Shown here: in pieces, positions 26,116 to 33,409 of the stretch
How positions within the stretch are numbered: the stretch's first letter is position 1
How the letters are laid out: each line of letters starts with the position of its first letter
Source: an uncultured Collinsella sp.
GTDB lineage: Bacteria; Actinomycetota; Coriobacteriia; Coriobacteriales; Coriobacteriaceae
Direction: 5' to 3'
DNA: 64,000 nt
NCBI GenBank assembly: GCA_958452935.1
Contig: CAUDVX010000001.1
Location: 62,001-126,000, forward strand
The notes under the pieces: generated by a model
Told to the model about the DNA's origin: nothing
Seen by the model: only the letters and a program-made list of their open reading frames with translations
Database searches by the model: none
Translations under genes and position numbers: made by a program

Positions 26116-26492
26116 TCTCGATCTGTAACAGTTACGCGGCAAACCCGGGTCTTACTGTTACAGATCGAGACATTCCTCTCAACCCATCCTCAACAGTCTA
26201 GATCTGTAACAGCTAGGCCCACTTTTGGCCCCTACCTGTTACAGATCGAGACAAACCAATCTAATCTGCCGAAAGATCTCGATCTGTAACAGTTACTCAG
26301 CAAAATGAACCCCAGATGTTACAGATCGAGACAAACGGGACCCGCCTGCTAGAAAATCTCAATCTGTAACAACAACTCGGTAGAATCCGTTCCTCGTGTT
26401 ACAGATTTAGACAAACGGGGCCCAACCCACCGGTATATCTAGATCTGTAACACCTAGCCGCCCAAATCGGGTCTAGATGTTACAGATTGAGA
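26116..26492. repeat. Array of five 55-bp palindromes, about 80-bp period
   Basis: Units at 26116-26170, 26197-26251, 26277-26331, 26357-26411 and 26438-26492 are each exactly 55 bases; starts are 81, 80, 80 and 81 apart. Each has arms of about 16 bases (TCTCGATCTGTAACAG and its inverse) around a 23-base loop. The 10-mer ATCTGTAACA is identical in all ten arms, while the outer arm bases, loops and the 25-26-base gaps vary. Gaps 2-4 all begin CAAAC; loops share a weak C-GCAAA-GG pattern, so the whole 80-mer appears to be a diverged tandem repeat. It fills most of 25973-26542, between a reductase start and the tRNA terminator. Confidence 0.95.
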
Positions 26493-26542
26493 TTTTGTTT
26501 GAGAGGCCGAGAATTGGACCGAAAACACGGTCCCGGGATAAC

Positions 26543-26572
26543 AAAAAAGCTCGCCGGCTAGGCCGACGAGCT
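26543..26572 (-). terminator. Terminator after tRNA-fMet
   Basis: AGCTCGTCGGC pairs with GCCGGCGAGCT on the minus strand, then TTTTTT (26548-26543). It directly follows the tRNA 3' end. Confidence 0.85.
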
Positions 26573-26581
26573 GCAAGTTCT

Positions 26582-26658
26582 TGGTCGCGGGGGCAGGATT
26601 TGAACCTACGACCTCCGGGTTATGAGCCCGGCGAGCTACCAGACTGCTCCACCCCGCA
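26582..26658 (-). tRNA. Initiator tRNA-fMet (CAT)
   Basis: A 77-base cloverleaf with encoded CCA. The anticodon loop reads CTCATAA on a stem with three consecutive G-C pairs (GGGCTCATAACCC), a hallmark of initiator tRNA; the T loop is GGTTCAAATCC. The first base is not in a Watson-Crick pair with position 72, as expected for initiators. Terminator downstream at 26543-26572. Confidence 0.95.
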
Positions 26659-26854
26659 ATGTCTGGGCGCCTCATGTGCGCAAGAAAGAATATTACGTGG
26701 GAGTTCGGTAAACGGCAAGGAAAATCTCGTAGAGCATAATTCCTTCATATTTAAACCCCTCAGCCCATATCACCGTAAACGAATCGCAACCGAACGCCGT
26801 CGGCGGCGCGTATACAATGGTGCGCGTCCTTTTACGCCGACACCTGGAGTAGAC

Positions 26855-27628
26855 ATGCTGCTCGCTATCGATATGGGAAACACGCAGACGGCCATGGGCC
26901 TGTTTGACGGAGACGAGCTGGTGCAGTCGTGGCGCATGCCCACCGACCGCTCCTATACCGCCGACGAGATCCACGTGCGCCTGATGGGCTTCTTTAAGAT
27001 GTACGACCTCTCGCTCGGCGCGGTCGACGCGATCGCCTTTGCCGGCGTGGTGCCGCAGCTCTCGCGCGAGTGGCACGCCGTGGCCGACCGCATCGCGGCA
27101 GACGCCATCGTCATTGGGCCGCAGACGGCGGCCGTGACCAAGCTGCGGGCGGCGTGCCCCCAGGCCGTTGGTGCCGACCGCATCGCCAACGCCGTCGCTG
27201 CCGAGACCTTCTACGGCGCCCCGGCAATCGTGGTGGACTTTGGCACCGCAACCAATATCGACGTCATCGACGAGGACGGCTATTACATTGGCGGAGCGAT
27301 TGCGCCGGGCATCCGCATTTCGATGGACGCGCTCGCCGCCCGAGCCGCCAAGCTCGCCAGCGTTCCGCTCGAGGCGCCCGAGCACGCCATCGGCCGCGAT
27401 ACCGAGGAGTGCATCAAGGTCGGCGCCGTGATGGGCGCCGCCGCCATGGCCGAGGGCCTGGTCGCGCGCATGAAGCGCGAGCTGGGCCGTGAGGACGCCA
27501 CCGTTATCGCCACGGGCGGTCTCGCCGGCATCGTCGCCGATTCGACCGACGCCTTCGACGTGGTCGATGGACAGCTCACCATCAAGGGTATCTGCGAAAT
27601 CTACCGCCGCATGCAGGAGCTGGGGTAG
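26855..27628 (+). CDS. coaX: Type III pantothenate kinase
   Basis: 258 residues, first step of coenzyme A synthesis (pantothenate phosphorylation). Start at 26855, preceded by GGAG at 6 bases. Family signatures: LLAIDMGNTQTAMGLFDG at the N-terminus (phosphate-binding), GADRIANAVAA, VVDFGTATNIDVID and GGAIAPGIRISMDALAARAA. ASKHA fold with the length typical of CoaX. Single gene; the next gene (minus) is a BirA-like protein, and coaX-birA neighbourhood is frequent in other bacteria, here with convergent orientation. Confidence 0.95.
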   Translation: MLLAIDMGNTQTAMGLFDGDELVQSWRMPTDRSYTADEIHVRLMGFFKMYDLSLGAVDAIAFAGVVPQLSREWHAVADRIAADAIVIGPQTAAVTKLRAACPQAVGADRIANAVAAETFYGAPAIVVDFGTATNIDVIDEDGYYIGGAIAPGIRISMDALAARAAKLASVPLEAPEHAIGRDTEECIKVGAVMGAAAMAEGLVARMKRELGREDATVIATGGLAGIVADSTDAFDVVDGQLTIKGICEIYRRMQELG

Positions 27629-27687
27629 GACGGGGACCTAAGTCGAGCACGCCCGATGCCACAGCCCCCGCAAACGTTCACCAAGCC

Positions 27688-27811
27688 TATTCCTCAAAAC
27701 TGAATAATTTTCAATTTTGAGGAATAGAGACTCCTCGAACACGCCCAGCACAGCGATATCGTGCATGTTTCCTATTCCTCAAAAACGAAAATTTTTCAGT
27801 TTTGAGGAATA
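27688..27811. repeat. Two AT-rich 39-bp palindromes
   Basis: Copies at 27688-27726 and 27773-27811, both 39 bases and 85 apart. Arms TATTCCTCAAAACTGAA and TTCAATTTTGAGGAATA in the first; the second has the same outer 11 bases and a changed centre. They lie between the convergent coaX and BirA-like genes and are far richer in A+T than the flanks. Confidence 0.85.
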
Positions 27812-27843
27812 AAGCGCTGGCAACCCATTCCCCAGACAAGCGA

Positions 27844-27874
27844 AAGCCCTCCCCGGTGCAAGCCGAGGAGGGCT
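27844..27874 (-). terminator. Hairpin after the BirA-like gene
   Basis: AGCCCTCCTCGG pairs with CCGGGGAGGGCT on the minus strand; the following T run is weak (TTCGCTT). Confidence 0.55.
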
Positions 27875-27912
27875 CCGTTGTCATCGTTATCTTTGGTCGC
27901 GAGTGCCTCGCG

Positions 27913-28614
27913 TTACAGCCCGCGAATCCGTACGGCCTCGGGCGGAAACTCTTGCTCGCCGGCATCGGTCTTGATGGTCGCGCGGCCCCAGATGTCCAGG
28001 CCCGCAAACACACCGACCGCAAGCGGCAAGCCGTTGGGCGACACCGCCGCAACTTGGCGGCCCAGCAGCGGCACCATGTCGAAGTACTCGCCCAGCACCG
28101 GGGCCAGCGGGCCGGCAGCGCCCTGTGGCGCGTTGGCGGCAACCGCCCAGGCGTCCACACGGGTCAGCACAGCGGTGGCCAATACCTCGACCAGCGCTTC
28201 GTCAGCCACATCCACACCAAGCTCGCCCAGCGCCGCGCGCTCAATATCCACCGTCACGGCACCGAACATGCCCGCGGCACCGGCACCGCCGTTGACGGCG
28301 ACGCGCGCGAGCGACGTCTCAAACGCAGGCGCGCCGCACACGATGTCGCTCGGCCACTGGATGCCCACTTTGCCGGCAAGCCCCAGGCCCGGCGTTGCGG
28401 CCGTGCCCGCGAGCGCGTCCATCATGCCCATTGCGGCCACAAACGGCAGGCCGTGGAAGGCGTGCATGTTCACATCGGGGCGCACGACCAGCGAAAACGT
28501 CAACGACGCCTCGCCCGCGCTCCAAGCACACCAGCCCGCGGACATGCCCTCGCGGCCCGCGTCACGCGCCGCGTCGAGCTCGGTACCGGCGGCAACAGCA
28601 TTCATCTCGATCAT
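27913..28614 (-). CDS. Divergent biotin-protein ligase-like protein, biotin loop missing
   Basis: 233 residues (ATG at 28605 is an alternative start). The layout follows the BirA catalytic core: ASLTFSLVVRPD, a helix with LPFVAAMGMMDAL, then VGIQWPSDIV at the position of the KWPND motif, a GxxGxxxV-like strand, and a small C-terminal beta domain. But the GRGRxGRxW biotinyl-AMP loop that should precede the first strand is absent: the text goes from GREGMSAGWCAWSAG straight into the strand. Ligase activity is therefore doubtful. It directly abuts the FolP-FolK gene and is probably co-translated. Confidence 0.6.
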   Translation of the reverse strand: MIEMNAVAAGTELDAARDAGREGMSAGWCAWSAGEASLTFSLVVRPDVNMHAFHGLPFVAAMGMMDALAGTAATPGLGLAGKVGIQWPSDIVCGAPAFETSLARVAVNGGAGAAGMFGAVTVDIERAALGELGVDVADEALVEVLATAVLTRVDAWAVAANAPQGAAGPLAPVLGEYFDMVPLLGRQVAAVSPNGLPLAVGVFAGLDIWGRATIKTDAGEQEFPPEAVRIRGL

Positions 28615-30342
28615 CTACATGCGCCCCAATTCGCCCACGATATGGCCCACGCGGTCCTCGGGCTCCTTGACCTCGACGCCGTTGTAGCGGAAGAACCGCG
28701 CCGGGTCGTGCATCAGGTCCTCGAGCGGCACCAGCACAAAGTCGCGCTCGCCGATCAGCGGATGCGGCAGACGCAGCTTCTTGCCGCCGTGGGTCTCGCC
28801 GTCCGTCCACAGCAGGTCCAAGTCGATGGTGCGCGGGCCGTTTGCCTTGGCCTTTTTGGAGCGGTCGCGGCCCAGCTCGGCCTCAATCTTCATGAGCTCG
28901 TCGAGCAGCACCAGCGGCGCCAGCTCGGTCTTGATCTCGATGACGGCGTTGGCAAACGCGTCCTGGCGCGTCTCGTAGGCCGGCTCGCTCTCGTAGATGC
29001 GCGAGCAGTTGGACACGCAGGTGAGCGGAATCTCGGCAATCATGTCGCGCGCAGCGCGGATGTTGTCGCAGCGATGCCCCAGGTTGGAACCCACGGCCAC
29101 AAACGCACGGCGCGGTTGCGGCTTGGCAACAGCCCAGTAACCGTTCAGGAACTGCGCAAAGCCCGCGACGTCATGCACGCGCACGATGTTGGCGCCAGCC
29201 TGGATGGCGCCCAGGCACACACCAAACGTGGCGGCATCGCGCGCGGCGGCCTCAGTCACGCCCGAGACGGTGCCCACAAAGCGCTTGCGTGACACGGCGC
29301 ACATGAGCGGATAGCCCAGCGACGCCATCTTGGCGGTCTCGCGCTGGATGACGATGTCTTCGTTGGCCGTCTTGCCAAAGCCCGGACCGGGATCGATGCA
29401 GATGCGGTCGCGCGACACGCCGGCGTGGATAAGCGTGCGAGCCTGATCGGACAGAAAACCCATGACGCGGCGCATGATGGGCGCAGAATCGGGCAGGGTA
29501 AAGCGGCGGAGCTGCGAGGTGGGCACATAGGCTTCCTCACGGCGGGCACTGCGGCGCATCATGGCGGCCAGGTGGTCGCTGGGCTCTGGTGCGGCTTCGG
29601 TAGCTGCGGGCACGGTCTCGGGCGCAGCGGCGGCGGGGGCAGTCTGCTCGGCAGCCGGCGTCTCTGACTCGGACTCGGGCGCGGGCTCCGATTCGCCAAA
29701 CGGCAGCGAGGGCTGTACCACACCGCCCGGAAGCTTGGCCTCAACCTTGGGCTCGCCCAGCAACTTGCCGCGACGGCGACGGGCCGGCTTCTCGGCCTCG
29801 CGCGCGGCCTCGGCAGCCGCTTCGCGTGCCTTCTCGGCAACAAACGCCGCAGCCGAGGTATCGAGCTGCACCGTCGCGTGCGTGCGTGCGGGTGTGGCGA
29901 CCTCGCCGGCGTGCATTACGATGACGCCGCAGGTGCTCGTCTTAACGAACTCAACCATCTTGGGATCGGTGAAACCCGTCACGTCGTTGACAATCGAAGC
30001 ACCGCAGCGCACAGCCGCCTTGGCAACCGCCACATGACGCGTGTCGATGGAGACAATGGCACCCTCTTTGGCGAGCGCGCGCACGACGGGCAGCACGCGA
30101 CGCGCCTCCTCGTCGGGGTTGACCGGGGTAAAGCCGGGGCGCGTGGACTCGCCGCCCACGTCGATGATGTCGGCGCCGGCATCGAGCATCGCCAGGCCGT
30201 ACTCGATAGCGGCATCCTGGTCAAAGTGCTCACCGCCGTCGCTAAACGAATCGGGCGTCACGTTGAGGACGCCCATGATGCGCGGACGGTCAAAGCTGAG
30301 CTCGTACTTTCCGCACCGCCATGTCTTGCTGTCGTTCGCCAT
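28615..30342 (-). CDS. folP: Fused dihydropteroate synthase and HPPK (FolP-FolK)
   Basis: 575 residues from the ATG at 30342 (AGGAGG 6 bases upstream). FolP part: IMGVLNVTPDSFSDGG, GESTRPGF, SIDTRHVAVAKAA, NDVTGF, then DPGPGFGKT and AVSRKRFVG. Between VIVMHAGEVATPARTHATVQ and APIMRRVMGFL lies an insertion of about 115 residues rich in Ala, Glu, Pro and Arg. FolK part from about residue 415: FVAVGSNLGHRCDNI, NAVIEIKTEL, and GPRTIDLDLLW with HPLIGERDFVLVPL. Two consecutive folate steps are thus in one chain. A TACAAT-like -10 box lies about 75 bases upstream on the minus strand (30422-30417). Confidence 0.93.
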   Translation of the reverse strand: MANDSKTWRCGKYELSFDRPRIMGVLNVTPDSFSDGGEHFDQDAAIEYGLAMLDAGADIIDVGGESTRPGFTPVNPDEEARRVLPVVRALAKEGAIVSIDTRHVAVAKAAVRCGASIVNDVTGFTDPKMVEFVKTSTCGVIVMHAGEVATPARTHATVQLDTSAAAFVAEKAREAAAEAAREAEKPARRRRGKLLGEPKVEAKLPGGVVQPSLPFGESEPAPESESETPAAEQTAPAAAAPETVPAATEAAPEPSDHLAAMMRRSARREEAYVPTSQLRRFTLPDSAPIMRRVMGFLSDQARTLIHAGVSRDRICIDPGPGFGKTANEDIVIQRETAKMASLGYPLMCAVSRKRFVGTVSGVTEAAARDAATFGVCLGAIQAGANIVRVHDVAGFAQFLNGYWAVAKPQPRRAFVAVGSNLGHRCDNIRAARDMIAEIPLTCVSNCSRIYESEPAYETRQDAFANAVIEIKTELAPLVLLDELMKIEAELGRDRSKKAKANGPRTIDLDLLWTDGETHGGKKLRLPHPLIGERDFVLVPLEDLMHDPARFFRYNGVEVKEPEDRVGHIVGELGRM

Positions 30343-30436
30343 GAACATCCTCCTAAAATGCCCACGCCGCCGCGTTCGGGCGCTGGCGGCGGGGTCGTTT
30401 TGCAATCAGTCTTTCTATTGTATCCGCGCGCGCGGG

Positions 30437-31189
30437 CTAGAACGCAAACGCAGCCGCGATGTCGCAAGAAATCAGCAGGTCGGCATTTGCATCCTGATCG
30501 GTGGGCGCCAAATTGCAAATGGCCAGCGTATCGCCAGTAAAGTAACGCGTGAGACCCGCCGCCGGATACACTACGAGCGAGGTCCCGCCCACGACGAGGG
30601 CGTCGGCTGCGGCGATGGCAGCAACGGCGCCGGTAAGCACGCGCTCATCGAGCGGCTCTTCGTAGAGGACTACATCGGGCTTGATGCGACCGCCGCACGC
30701 AGGGCACACGGGCACGCCCGCGGCGTCCTCGTGCTCGCGTGAGCAAATCCATTCGGCGCTGTAGACCGCGCCGCACGTCTGGCAGATATTGCGGTGGACC
30801 GATCCGTGCAGCTCGAACACGCGCTGCGAGCCGGCCATCTGGTGCAGGCCATCGATGTTTTGCGTCACCACGGCGTCGAGCTTGCCGGCGCGCTCCAGCT
30901 CCGCCAGCTTGACGTGGCAGTGGTTGGGCTTGGCGTTAAGGGCGATCATCTTGGTCCGGTAGAAGTCGAAAAACTCCGCCGGATGCGCCTCGTAGAAGCT
31001 GTGCGAGAGCATAGTCTCGGGCGGATAGGAAAACCGCTGGTGATACAGACCATCCACGCTGCGGAAATCGGGGATGCCACTCGCCGTGGAAACGCCCGCG
31101 CCGCCAAAGAAGACCACGTTGCTATGGGTTTCGAACAGCTCCGCCAGCGCGGCGGAGACCTGTTTGGGGTCCGATATTGCCTGCGTCAT
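30437..31189 (-). CDS. cobB: Sirtuin (NAD-dependent protein deacylase)
   Basis: 250 residues. NAD site GAGVSTASGIPDFRS, TQNIDGLH, catalytic His in ELHGSV, zinc Cys pairs CQTC and CPAC, and VVGGTSLVVYPAAGL. Removes acyl groups from lysines with NAD use. The start region is odd: a 31-base direct duplication places a second ATG and ribosome site upstream, so this ATG is reached only through a short upstream frame ending in ATGA (see 31186-31224). Confidence 0.93.
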   Translation of the reverse strand: MTQAISDPKQVSAALAELFETHSNVVFFGGAGVSTASGIPDFRSVDGLYHQRFSYPPETMLSHSFYEAHPAEFFDFYRTKMIALNAKPNHCHVKLAELERAGKLDAVVTQNIDGLHQMAGSQRVFELHGSVHRNICQTCGAVYSAEWICSREHEDAAGVPVCPACGGRIKPDVVLYEEPLDERVLTGAVAAIAAADALVVGGTSLVVYPAAGLTRYFTGDTLAICNLAPTDQDANADLLISCDIAAAFAF

Positions 31190-31224
31190 GAGGCCTGTTT
31201 GGGGTCCGATATTGCCTGCGTCAT
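31159..31224. repeat. 31-bp tandem duplication over the sirtuin start codon
   Basis: CCTGTTTGGGGTCCGATATT... at 31159-31189 is repeated exactly at 31194-31224, with four bases between. Each copy ends in the minus-strand start ATGACGCAGG. Confidence 0.95.
31186..31224 (-). CDS. 12-codon upstream reading frame made by the duplication
   Basis: From the ATG at 31224, preceded by GGAGG, the frame reads MTQAISDPKQAS and stops at TGA 31188-31186, which overlaps the sirtuin ATG (31189-31187) as ATGA. The only good ribosome site is thus in front of this mini-frame, and the sirtuin probably depends on re-initiation. Confidence 0.6.
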   Translation of the reverse strand: MTQAISDPKQAS

Positions 31225-31337
31225 ATATGTCCTCCGTCCGTGTCTTAGGGACGGCGGCGTTCGCGCTATCACTCGCGGACTCCGCCCCGCTCTTGTTGCG
31301 TTAATCTTAAGCCTGCCAACCCCGTCGAAAGGACACC

Positions 31338-32156
31338 ATGCCTCAGACTTACACTTTCGCCTCGTGGAACGTCAACGGCCTGCGCGCCGTGCTCAAAAAG
31401 GACCCGAGCTTTATCCAGATCGCGCAGGACCTCGATGTCGATATCCTAGCGCTGCAAGAGACCAAGCTGCAGGAGGGCCAGGTACAGGTCGATCTGCCCG
31501 GCTATCACCAAACCTGGAGCTATGCCGAGCGCAAGGGCTACTCGGGCACCGCGGTCTTTAGCCGCCAGGAACCGCTGCGCGTGCTGCGCGCCGATGCGCT
31601 GCTGCCCCACGCCGGCGAGGGCGAGGCGGCCGAGCTCGTCGCCCAAGCCGCAACCGAGGGCCGCGTCTGTGCGCTCGAGTTCGACAAGTTTTGGTTCGTG
31701 GACGTCTATACGCCCAACGCCCAAAACGAGCTCGCGCGCATCGATGTACGCATGGCCTGGGACGATGCCTATCGCGGCTTTTTGAGCACGCTTGAGCGCG
31801 AGACCGGAAAGCCCGTCGTAACCTGCGGCGACTTTAACGTGGCACACGAGGAGATCGACCTTAAGAACCCCAAGTCCAACCGCGGCAACGCAGGCTTTTC
31901 GGACGAGGAACGCGGCAAGTTTACCGAGCTGCTCGACGCCGGTTTTACCGACACCTGGCGCGCGGCCAATCCGGACGTCGAGGGCGTCTACAGCTGGTGG
32001 AGCTACCGCTTTAATGCCCGCAAGAACAACGCAGGCTGGCGCATCGACTACTTCCTGGTAAGCGACGCAATCGCCGGCAACGTACGCGACACCGGCATCC
32101 GCGGCGACATCTTCGGCAGCGACCACTGCCCCGTCACCCTCGCCCTGGAGCTCTAA
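31338..32156 (+). CDS. xthA: Exodeoxyribonuclease III / AP endonuclease
   Basis: 272 residues. EEP-fold motifs in order: ASWNVNGLRA, LALQETKLQ (metal Glu), GYSGTAVFS, YTPNAQ, CGDFNVAHEEIDL, SWWSYRFNARKNNAGWRIDY, and the catalytic SDHCPVTLAL. Length and motifs are those of ExoA/XthA enzymes repairing abasic sites. Single gene, divergent from the sirtuin. AAAGGA before the ATG. Confidence 0.95.
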   Translation: MPQTYTFASWNVNGLRAVLKKDPSFIQIAQDLDVDILALQETKLQEGQVQVDLPGYHQTWSYAERKGYSGTAVFSRQEPLRVLRADALLPHAGEGEAAELVAQAATEGRVCALEFDKFWFVDVYTPNAQNELARIDVRMAWDDAYRGFLSTLERETGKPVVTCGDFNVAHEEIDLKNPKSNRGNAGFSDEERGKFTELLDAGFTDTWRAANPDVEGVYSWWSYRFNARKNNAGWRIDYFLVSDAIAGNVRDTGIRGDIFGSDHCPVTLALEL

Positions 32157-32231
32157 CCCCCGAATAATTCCCCGAGGACGGAGGAAAACGGATCATTTTC
32201 ACCTCGCGAGGGAATCCACGCGGCACACCCG

Positions 32232-32389
32232 CCACGAAATCGGCCCATCTACTACGTTTGAGCTACTACCCTCAACCACAGCGAACAACGCAAAAAGAAA
32301 ACCGCAGGTAGAAAGCCTGCGGTTTTTCATAAAACACGGTTGTGCTTGGGGGTGTCGGGCTAAACGTAGTAGATGGGCCAGTTTCGTGG
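32232..32389. repeat. Palindromic element, family A copy 4
   Basis: Arms CCACGAAATCGGCCCATC... (32232-32259) and 32362-32389 match at 26 of 28 bases and are nearly those of copy 2. Core AAAACCGCAGGTAGAAAGCC with a perfect short hairpin CCGCAGG/CCTGCGG and TTTTTC after it. Flanked on both sides by GAAAACGGATCATTTT (about 32186 and 32432). Confidence 0.85.
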
Positions 32390-32493
32390 CGAGCGCCGTC
32401 AACTGATTCCCTGGGGACGTCTGGGGACGGAAGAAAACGGATCATTTTGGCTCTCTGAGGGCCACGACGCCTGTCATATCAGCCGGCCATTCC

Positions 32494-32644
32494 AAAACTA
32501 TGCCGGTTTACGGGGCTGAATCGCAGATCCCCAACCACACGCAATTCGAGCAAAATAAAACCGCAGGTAGACGGCTCGTCTATTTTCGAAAAATGCCGGT
32601 ATGGTCGGCCTGCGTCAATCCAGCCCGTAAACCGGCATAGTTTT
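32494..32644. repeat. Palindromic element, family A copy 5
   Basis: Arms AAAACTATGCCGGTTTACGG... (32494-32517) and 32622-32644 pair fully except for one bulged base. Outside them TGTCATATC (32472-32480) pairs with GATATGACA (32645-32653). Core AAAACCGCAGGTAGACGG. Copies 4 and 5 fill the 32157-32691 interval between convergent genes; no gene seen there. Confidence 0.85.
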
Positions 32645-32691
32645 GATATGACACCAAGGCAATATTGATTCTCGCCCCGGCGCAACCGCCA

Positions 32692-33405
32692 TTACAGCCC
32701 GTACTTCACGACGACACGGTTAATGCGACGGCACCAAGGCTTGTACAAGGCAGCCAAGAACACGCAGGTCGCGAGGCCGTGTGTGATATCGAACGGCACT
32801 GCCGTGGCAAGACGTGCCATGGCACCCGCCCACGTGAGCGGTTGAACAAAACCGATAATGTCGTAGGCGTTGATCACAACGCCGTACAGCAAACCCGAAG
32901 CAAAGCCGTAGGTCAGCAGCGCCGGCATACGCACGGTGCCATCGGCGCGATCAAAAGCGCCGGCATGCGCCAGCGCACCGCCAACGTATCCCACGAGCCC
33001 CCAGGCATACATCTGCCACGGCGTCCACATGCCCTGCCCAAAAAAGAAATTGCTGGTCAGCGCCGCCAACGCACCGACCATAAAGCCGTTACGACGACCG
33101 AGTGTCGCCCCGGCGATAATGGCGATGGCACTCACGGGTTTAAAGTCGGGAATGGGGCCAAACAAGATGCGCCCCGCCGCGGCCAATGCTGCCAGAACCA
33201 GCGTGGGCATAATCTGGCGCAAACCCGGACGAGATGCCTCGTAACCCGCAAAGAACAGCGCGAGCACCAGCGCCACCACAACCAGCATGGCCAATGCTGC
33301 CTGCTCAACACCCGACAGCAACGCCGCAGCCATCACCGCCGGCACCGCCAACAACAGCGGGATCTCCAGTTTTGCAAGCAAGCGCGAGAAACGACAGTCC
33401 GTCAT
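32692..33405 (-). CDS. ECF transporter substrate-binding (S) component
   Basis: 237 residues from the ATG at 33405, which overlaps the ATPase stop region by a few bases of spacing only. Six hydrophobic segments. The middle stretch PDFKPVSAIAIIAGATLGRR and TSNFFFGQGMWTPWQMYAWG is characteristic of a group of ECF S components. The S component sets the vitamin specificity; cobalamin-type or queuosine-type precursors are possible but unproven from sequence. Last gene of a T-A-S operon. Confidence 0.8.
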   Translation of the reverse strand: MTDCRFSRLLAKLEIPLLLAVPAVMAAALLSGVEQAALAMLVVVALVLALFFAGYEASRPGLRQIMPTLVLAALAAAGRILFGPIPDFKPVSAIAIIAGATLGRRNGFMVGALAALTSNFFFGQGMWTPWQMYAWGLVGYVGGALAHAGAFDRADGTVRMPALLTYGFASGLLYGVVINAYDIIGFVQPLTWAGAMARLATAVPFDITHGLATCVFLAALYKPWCRRINRVVVKYGL

Positions 33406-33409
33406 CCCA

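Noticed and set aside
26116..26492. CRISPR array
   Set aside because: Repeats alternate in orientation, are only about 16 bases, the loops and gaps show traces of homology to each other, and no cas gene is in the window.
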